From: Pachyseris speciosa
Lineage: Eukaryota; Cnidaria; Anthozoa; Scleractinia; Pachyseridae
Assembly: GCA_016490735.1 (NCBI GenBank)
Contig: JAEMWC010000358.1
Span: 62,001-126,000, forward strand
Direction: 5' to 3'
DNA: 64,000 bases
Shown here one piece after another: positions 58,960 to 64,000 of the stretch. The translations under genes were made by a program, and so were the position numbers. The notes beneath the pieces were generated by a model. The model made no database searches. It was not told the DNA's origin and saw only the letters and a list, made by a program, of their open reading frames with translations. The number at the start of each line of letters is the position of its first letter. Within the stretch, counting starts at the first letter, position 1.

Positions 58960-61020
58960 GGCCGTCGTATCGTAGAGCAAGGCGTAGCTTTTACCGCAAG
59001 GCCACCTTGGTTTTGATAAGAAAATAGGGTCGAAATTAACTAGAACAAGGTTGTGGTTCCTATTGTCTCCAGGGAATCTTTTGTCTTTAATTATTCATGT
59101 TTTTTAATTAGTTAGTGCGGTATGCACGCTTGGTATCCATGGCAATGTAGGTCGTCAAAGCGTACAAATTGTTACAAACAACAACAGCGGAAAAAATTCA
59201 CAAAGACGACCTTTTGCATTGTATTTTCATGGAAACTTCAACGTTTGTTACGTCGCTTCTAATTTGCTTGAAGTAAAATTTAAAATTTTACAGATGAATT
59301 TCAGGAATAAATAAAATCACAGTGTTTGATTTTGTGAGAGTTAAAAATCAACGGCGGACCCTCAGTGCGAAAAGAAATTCAGGGCGTGCAAATCTCACTC
59401 ATGTTCGTTTTAGTCTTCTTAAAACATTTGAACAGACGAACAAATCTACTGTAGCGGAAAACGATTTAATCAGTTTTGATTATCGAGTAAGCATGGTACA
59501 TTTAAAAAGTCATTGTGCCGGTGAACAACAAATCTCTGATTTTAGCGGAAGTTGTCAGTAATGTTGAGTCTCTTGTTGTTTATCAGTGAAGTGATCAGCC
59601 CCATAAGATGGATGCAGCACAAGACGAAGAACAGAATGGAAACACAAGCAATCATGAAAAGAACACAACTGCGCAACAGAACCGCACAAGATAGAATGAA
59701 CTTCGTAGCATTATCTGGACGTTTTAAGGTAGAAAATGTAGAAAATTTAGCTCGCATTATCTATCTCTAACAGCTGGTAAACTTGAAGAAATTCCGCGTA
59801 AAAATTGCCGACAGCTGATGTTTCATTTTGGATGCAAACTGGTTTAAAAGTTGGATCGTGTCCTTTAGAAAGCGAAAAAACAAAAATAGTCGTGAATCAC
59901 CCGGTTTCTAAGTGCATGGTACAAAATCTTACACTCAAAGAGCGACATGCATATGTATCTTTTCAGAGGTCGAGAATACTTTGTTTATGACAATTATCTT
60001 CAGCGAGATCAAGACTTCAGTTTGGAATACTTCCTAAACAATTGCTTGTCAGTTCCAAATTTTATACTAAAAAGAGTGCTGACAACCCAATCTTCGAACT
60101 GAAAAATTGTCTGAATGAAGTTTCACTTTCTTGCTATGCTGAACAAATCTAAAGTTTGTTTGTAATACGGTCAAACCATGATTTGTCAACAAAACATTGA
60201 AAGGTTTGAATGCCAGTCAAGCACTATTACTTAGGGAAATTTTGTACCATGCACTTAACTTTTTTGCGGTCTTAGATAACTGCGTCTCATTTGTAGCCTT
60301 TTGGAAAGCAGACCTAGAGATAGACCGAACACAGTTGTGTGGAAATATTTTTTCAAGTACAATCTCAGCTCACTGGTTTTGCTCATCAGCCATGTTTGAA
60401 ATGCTGCAGTAGTTTTAGCACGCGATTGACAGTTGATTCACCAGTTAGTCTTCAGAGTTTTGTAGTCAACAGATTTGATCATTGTCAGCTATCTCAAAAA
60501 CTTTGCACTTATACTCTATGGCTGCCATAATGTTGTTACTTTTAAATCAAACAAATTGTGCTTGAAGTGAGGCAGTCATCAAAAGTCATAGGACATCGAC
60601 CATTTTTGGCAAGTAAGATTTTATTTACTCTTTAAGCTTGTGTAACTCATAATATTGTCTGTTTTAAGTTAATATTTATTAAGTAATCATTCTATGTATT
60701 GTACTTAATTAGGACAACAAGTTAATAAAAATTATAAAACCAATATTTTTATTGTTCAACTTTTCTCTTCTATTTGGTATAATAATGAGTGAAAAAAAAA
60801 AACGCGCTTTTAAAAGGGGCCTGGTAATTAGTCATTTTGTAGGCTATCTCTTTTGGATTTTTTTGCCCAGGAGAGGTTGCCGAAAAGAAAAAAAGACCTG
60901 CGATTTCAACGCGGGCTTAGCACCAAGTCAAAATGTAACTTAGCTTTTGAAGGGCTAGAATCCGTAAACCCATACAGATTTTTCCCGCCAAAAGACTTAG
61001 TTTTTTTTCTTGACTCGATG
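58960..61020. other. No gene resolved
   Basis: Mostly AT-rich. Open frames at 59322-59561, 59552-59770 and 60197-60412 show no recognisable motif, splice context or homology, so none is called. Confidence 0.4.
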
Positions 61021-61023
61021 CTG

Positions 61024-61830
61024 TAGACCCCCATCAAAAGCACAGCTCTCTTTTCCTTCTTACCAAGCAAACACAAGTATACATGACAGTTATCAAGCCC
61101 CCATTAAAAGCGCGTTTTTTTTTTTTCTACTTATATTTGAAAGCGGAAACTTTCCTTTCCTAAAATTAATGCGGACAAATAGTTAAGTGAAATGGAAGCC
61201 CGATACAGTTTCGTTCGGAGGGCTTTTGTTTATATTCTGTTAATATTCAGAAAATAATTTTGCTAATCAATTTTGTAAATCTCCTTCCAATTTAAGCGCT
61301 TCCTTTGTAAACAAAACTGTATCAGGTTTCTATTTTCCTAATTTGCTATTTACCCATGTACAACAGTCCACTCTTCAAATTCCGTCATCATATCTACTGC
61401 TCGATAGTTTCTACCAAACGATCTTGAAATAATTTTGTATTCAACTTGCTCTTAGTTTTGGACGTTAGAACTGAAATGTGGTGAAACGTATAAAAACGCG
61501 CTTTTTTGGTCCGGTTATTGAAAATAAACTGTCTGAATCTAAATACTTAAGACCCCCATCAAAAGCTCTTTTTCTCCTTAGCAATCAAACCTAGACATAA
61601 AAATAAAAATAACCTTGCATTAAATTGCTATTAAGCCCCTTTTAAAAGCGCTTTTTTTCGCTAAGAATCTTTAAAGCGAAAATGTTTTCTTTCAATGAAA
61701 TATCTATTTTCTTCGTTTCTTGGTCACATTTAGCTATCCTTGAAGTAAATTCAAAGCATGATACTCTTGTTTTCCTCGACGTTCCTTGATACTACTACTT
61801 AATTCCAGAAAATAATTTTGCGAATATAAG
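61024..61830. repeat. Diverged tandem duplication with CCCCCATCAAAAGC motifs
   Basis: Units starting near 61024 and 61550 share GACCCCCATCAAAAGC, AAGCCCC...TTAAAAGCGC and CAGAAAATAATTTTGC in the same order, about 525 bp apart. Confidence 0.55.
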
Positions 61831-61925
61831 AATTCTTAACTACTTTATTCGTTATGTATGAACAAATTAAAAAAAAAAAAAACTTTAACTCCCGCTGACT
61901 ACTTCTAGAAAGATTCTATTTAATA

Positions 61926-62017
61926 ACTAGATTATTCGCTCTCGATTTCTATCGCGTGTGATAGCTGATGAGGGCGCAGCTATCACGCATAGAAATCGAA
62001 AGCGAATAATCTAATTG
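61926..62017. mobile_element. Hairpin MITE, TCGATTTCTATC family copy 2
   Basis: AGATTATTCGCTCTCGATTT and AAATCGAAAGCGAATAATCT form almost perfect arms. Better preserved than the copy at 35103. Confidence 0.85.
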
Positions 62018-62254
62018 TTTTAGTATAAATCTACTAGTCGTTGAAAACTAAATTGAGTTTTGTTTTAATTTTGTATTGCAATCACCCAAGCAAGCTGTTC
62101 TTTTCGTAGGATTCAAAACTGAAATCTTTCAAAACGCGCTTTTTGGTACCCATCTCGGGTCCAGATGCTGAAAAAAAAAATATTGGCTCACCTAGGATAT
62201 GGAAAACCCAACTTTTAAGGATTCCAATTTTAATTTTCACAGTTAAAGCCCTAG

Positions 62255-63045
62255 GCTCAGTTGCTCGAAGCATGGTTAGCGCTAACTTGTTTGTAATGTT
62301 AAATCCTATTTCTGTAACTCTATGTATCTCAATAAAGAGAAAGAAAAAAAGACAGTTAATAATGTAATTGTAATTCTATCATTTGATCCAAACATTTTCA
62401 GTTTGAAGTGAAACAGTAAAAGTTTGTAAATGAATTTTGACGAGTTTTATGTCCCGGGTTAGCGCTAATCTACTTTCGAGGAAACCGTACCATGTGCATG
62501 TAGTTATAAACCCATGTGCCTTTTATCTTAGCGATAAAAAATTTGCTTTTGTTTTCCGCAGTATGACTCCGATTGTTGTCCTCTCTAGTGTGGTTTTCCT
62601 TTTTGCTAAGTAGTCTTTTGTCAATCATTGCTCTTATTTCATGTCCCCCTGATTTGTTTGAACATTTTACTTTGTTTCCGAGTTGGTCTGATCGCGTAGT
62701 CTCCTATTTTATTTTGTTATGGCCAGTTTGAGTTTGAGTATTGATAGTTTAGCCTTTGTTTTTCTTCGCCTTTTTCACATCATCTTTGTCTGTGTTTTTT
62801 GGTGTGTTTTCCTTTTATTTTCAAGAATTCGTTTTTAAATTGCTTTTGCTTCTCTCCAGTTCAATTCTTTCCTTTTGTCTTGTTTTCGAAACACATTTTA
62901 CTGCTGTGGTTTCTTTTGCATTGGCCAAATAAATCTGACAGCCCGTGTTTCGTTACATCTTCCGTATTAAATTGGGTCACTTTGTCTTTATTTCGACCCA
63001 ACCGTTTCGTTCACGTTTTCAGTCTTCTTTTAACATTTTTCCGTC
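62255..63045. other. MITE fragment followed by T-rich sequence, no gene
   Basis: Starts with AGTTGCTCGAAGCATGGTTA, one end of the 47224 MITE family. GGGTTAGCGCTAATC appears again at about 62457. The T-rich remainder has only a low-complexity frame. Confidence 0.45.
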
Positions 63046-63152
63046 CGAATAGGCCATTTCCGAATTATCTTTTTTTGGCCTATTTTTCAAAACGAGGCCT
63101 GGTGCTCATCCTTTCATATGAAAACGAGGTTAATTTACATGTGAATGGAAAC

Positions 63153-63811
63153 TAATTACCCGGGCTGCGCGCGTCTCGCGCGGCGCCCGGGTCTTAAACT
63201 ACCGACGATTATTCTTTTTCGTCGTCGAGTATCATCCACAAATGGCACTTCCGGCGTTTCTGCGCAAGCGCTAACTATTTTTAACAACAGTGATGCGTGT
63301 TGTCACGTACGGGAAAATGTCGATTCATCTTGTGGCTTTTGAAGTCTGAACAAACAATATGTTAAGAGAAGTGTCTATGCGAATGTTTGCAAGTTCAACG
63401 GCGAGAAGAAAGCTTTTAACATGAGTAAACTTAATGGCAGATGGACTGCTTCAGGAGATTGCGAGTAGTCTCTAATTTTGGCGACGGATTTTGGGGCCAC
63501 GTGCGCGCGCGAAGTTGCGAGGAGACGCGACGCGAGGGGAGCGCCAAAAATTAGAGACTACAGACAAAGGGAGTTTGACCTTTCCCGGCCGAGTGATTCG
63601 GAAGTGTAAATCTCATATCAACAGCAAGAATGATGCCTGTTGTCACGTATTGGAAAACGTCGATTCACCTTGTGTCTTTGAAGTCTGAACAACTAATATG
63701 TTAAGAGAAGTGTCTATACGAATGTTTGCAAGTTCAACAGCGAGAAGAAAGCTTTTAACATGACCAAAATTTAACTCCAGATGGATTGCCGCCGTGTTCC
63801 CCGTATCGGGT
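63153..63811 (-). repeat. Composite repeat, inverted copy of 545-1222
   Basis: Reverse complement of the left-edge block: the GC palindrome first, then the CACTTCCGGCGTTTCTGCGC stretch, two direct subunits (ATATGTTAAGAGAAGTGTCT) and the hairpin at 63467-63561. Small differences throughout. Confidence 0.8.
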
Positions 63812-64000
63812 GTCTGGAGAACTCAGACCTAGAAAACTCAGACCTCAGACCTAGAAAACTCAGCCCCCCCCGCCACCCCCCTCCCCCCCAAGTCTGGAAA
63901 ACTCAGACCCCCTCAAAACTATACAAATTTTCAAAGTCAAATAAACGTGGACAAAATAAATTATCGCCGTTCAGTGCGCTGAAATGTTACACCGTCTATT

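Noticed and set aside
62799..63155. 118-codon Phe/Leu-rich frame
   Set aside because: Low-complexity T-rich DNA running into a repeat; no domain and no conserved context.

Overview
This is a window of intron-rich animal nuclear DNA, about 40% GC and densely filled with short transposons. The repeats (a ~100-bp tandem unit, several tRNA-headed SINEs, many hairpin MITEs) and the cullin-4 gene structure suggest an anthozoan cnidarian, most likely a stony coral. That placement rests on my memory of the repeats and is not proven. Two protein-coding genes can be reconstructed. Everything else I see is repeat sequence, transposon remnants or unassigned DNA.

Gene 1 is CUL4 on the minus strand, 34189 down to 9302. 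It has 23 coding exons whose phases all agree, giving 2502 nt and 833 residues. It encodes the scaffold of the CRL4 (DDB1-CUL4-RBX1) ubiquitin ligase, with a basic N-terminal extension and an intact neddylation lysine near residue 779. Intron 2 is not a GT-AG intron. Its ends and branch site match a U12-type AT-AC intron, and only that boundary keeps the cullin frame. Directly upstream of the start codon, 231 bp of probable promoter/5' leader is present twice with no difference I can see. A 142-bp segment copied from 2.2 kb away lies between the copies, with short microhomology at both joints.

Gene 2 is on the plus strand, 40414-46594. Five exons chain by phase into a 272-residue single-pass membrane protein: signal peptide, short linker, one thrombospondin type-1 repeat with six cysteines, transmembrane helix, and an acidic tail with a PPVY motif. 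I do not recognise a named orthologue.

Layout. 1-9300: repeats, a LINE fragment, tandem repeats and MITEs downstream of CUL4. 9302-34189: CUL4, whose introns carry SINEs, MITEs, a 1.1-kb polypurine tract, a piggyBac-like element and a 2.75-kb transposon holding an exon-like decayed frame. 34190-40413: duplicated CUL4 upstream region, a transposon with a nested SINE, another SINE, and sequence with no clear gene. 40414-46594: the TSR receptor gene, whose second intron contains a three-layer transposon nest and a tandem array. 46595-64000: repeats, two LINE reverse-transcriptase remnants, a Mutator-like element with 9-bp target duplications nested in another transposon, and a repeat that is the inverted counterpart of one at the left edge of the window. 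No CRISPR array, operon, convincing rRNA or functional tRNA gene was seen.
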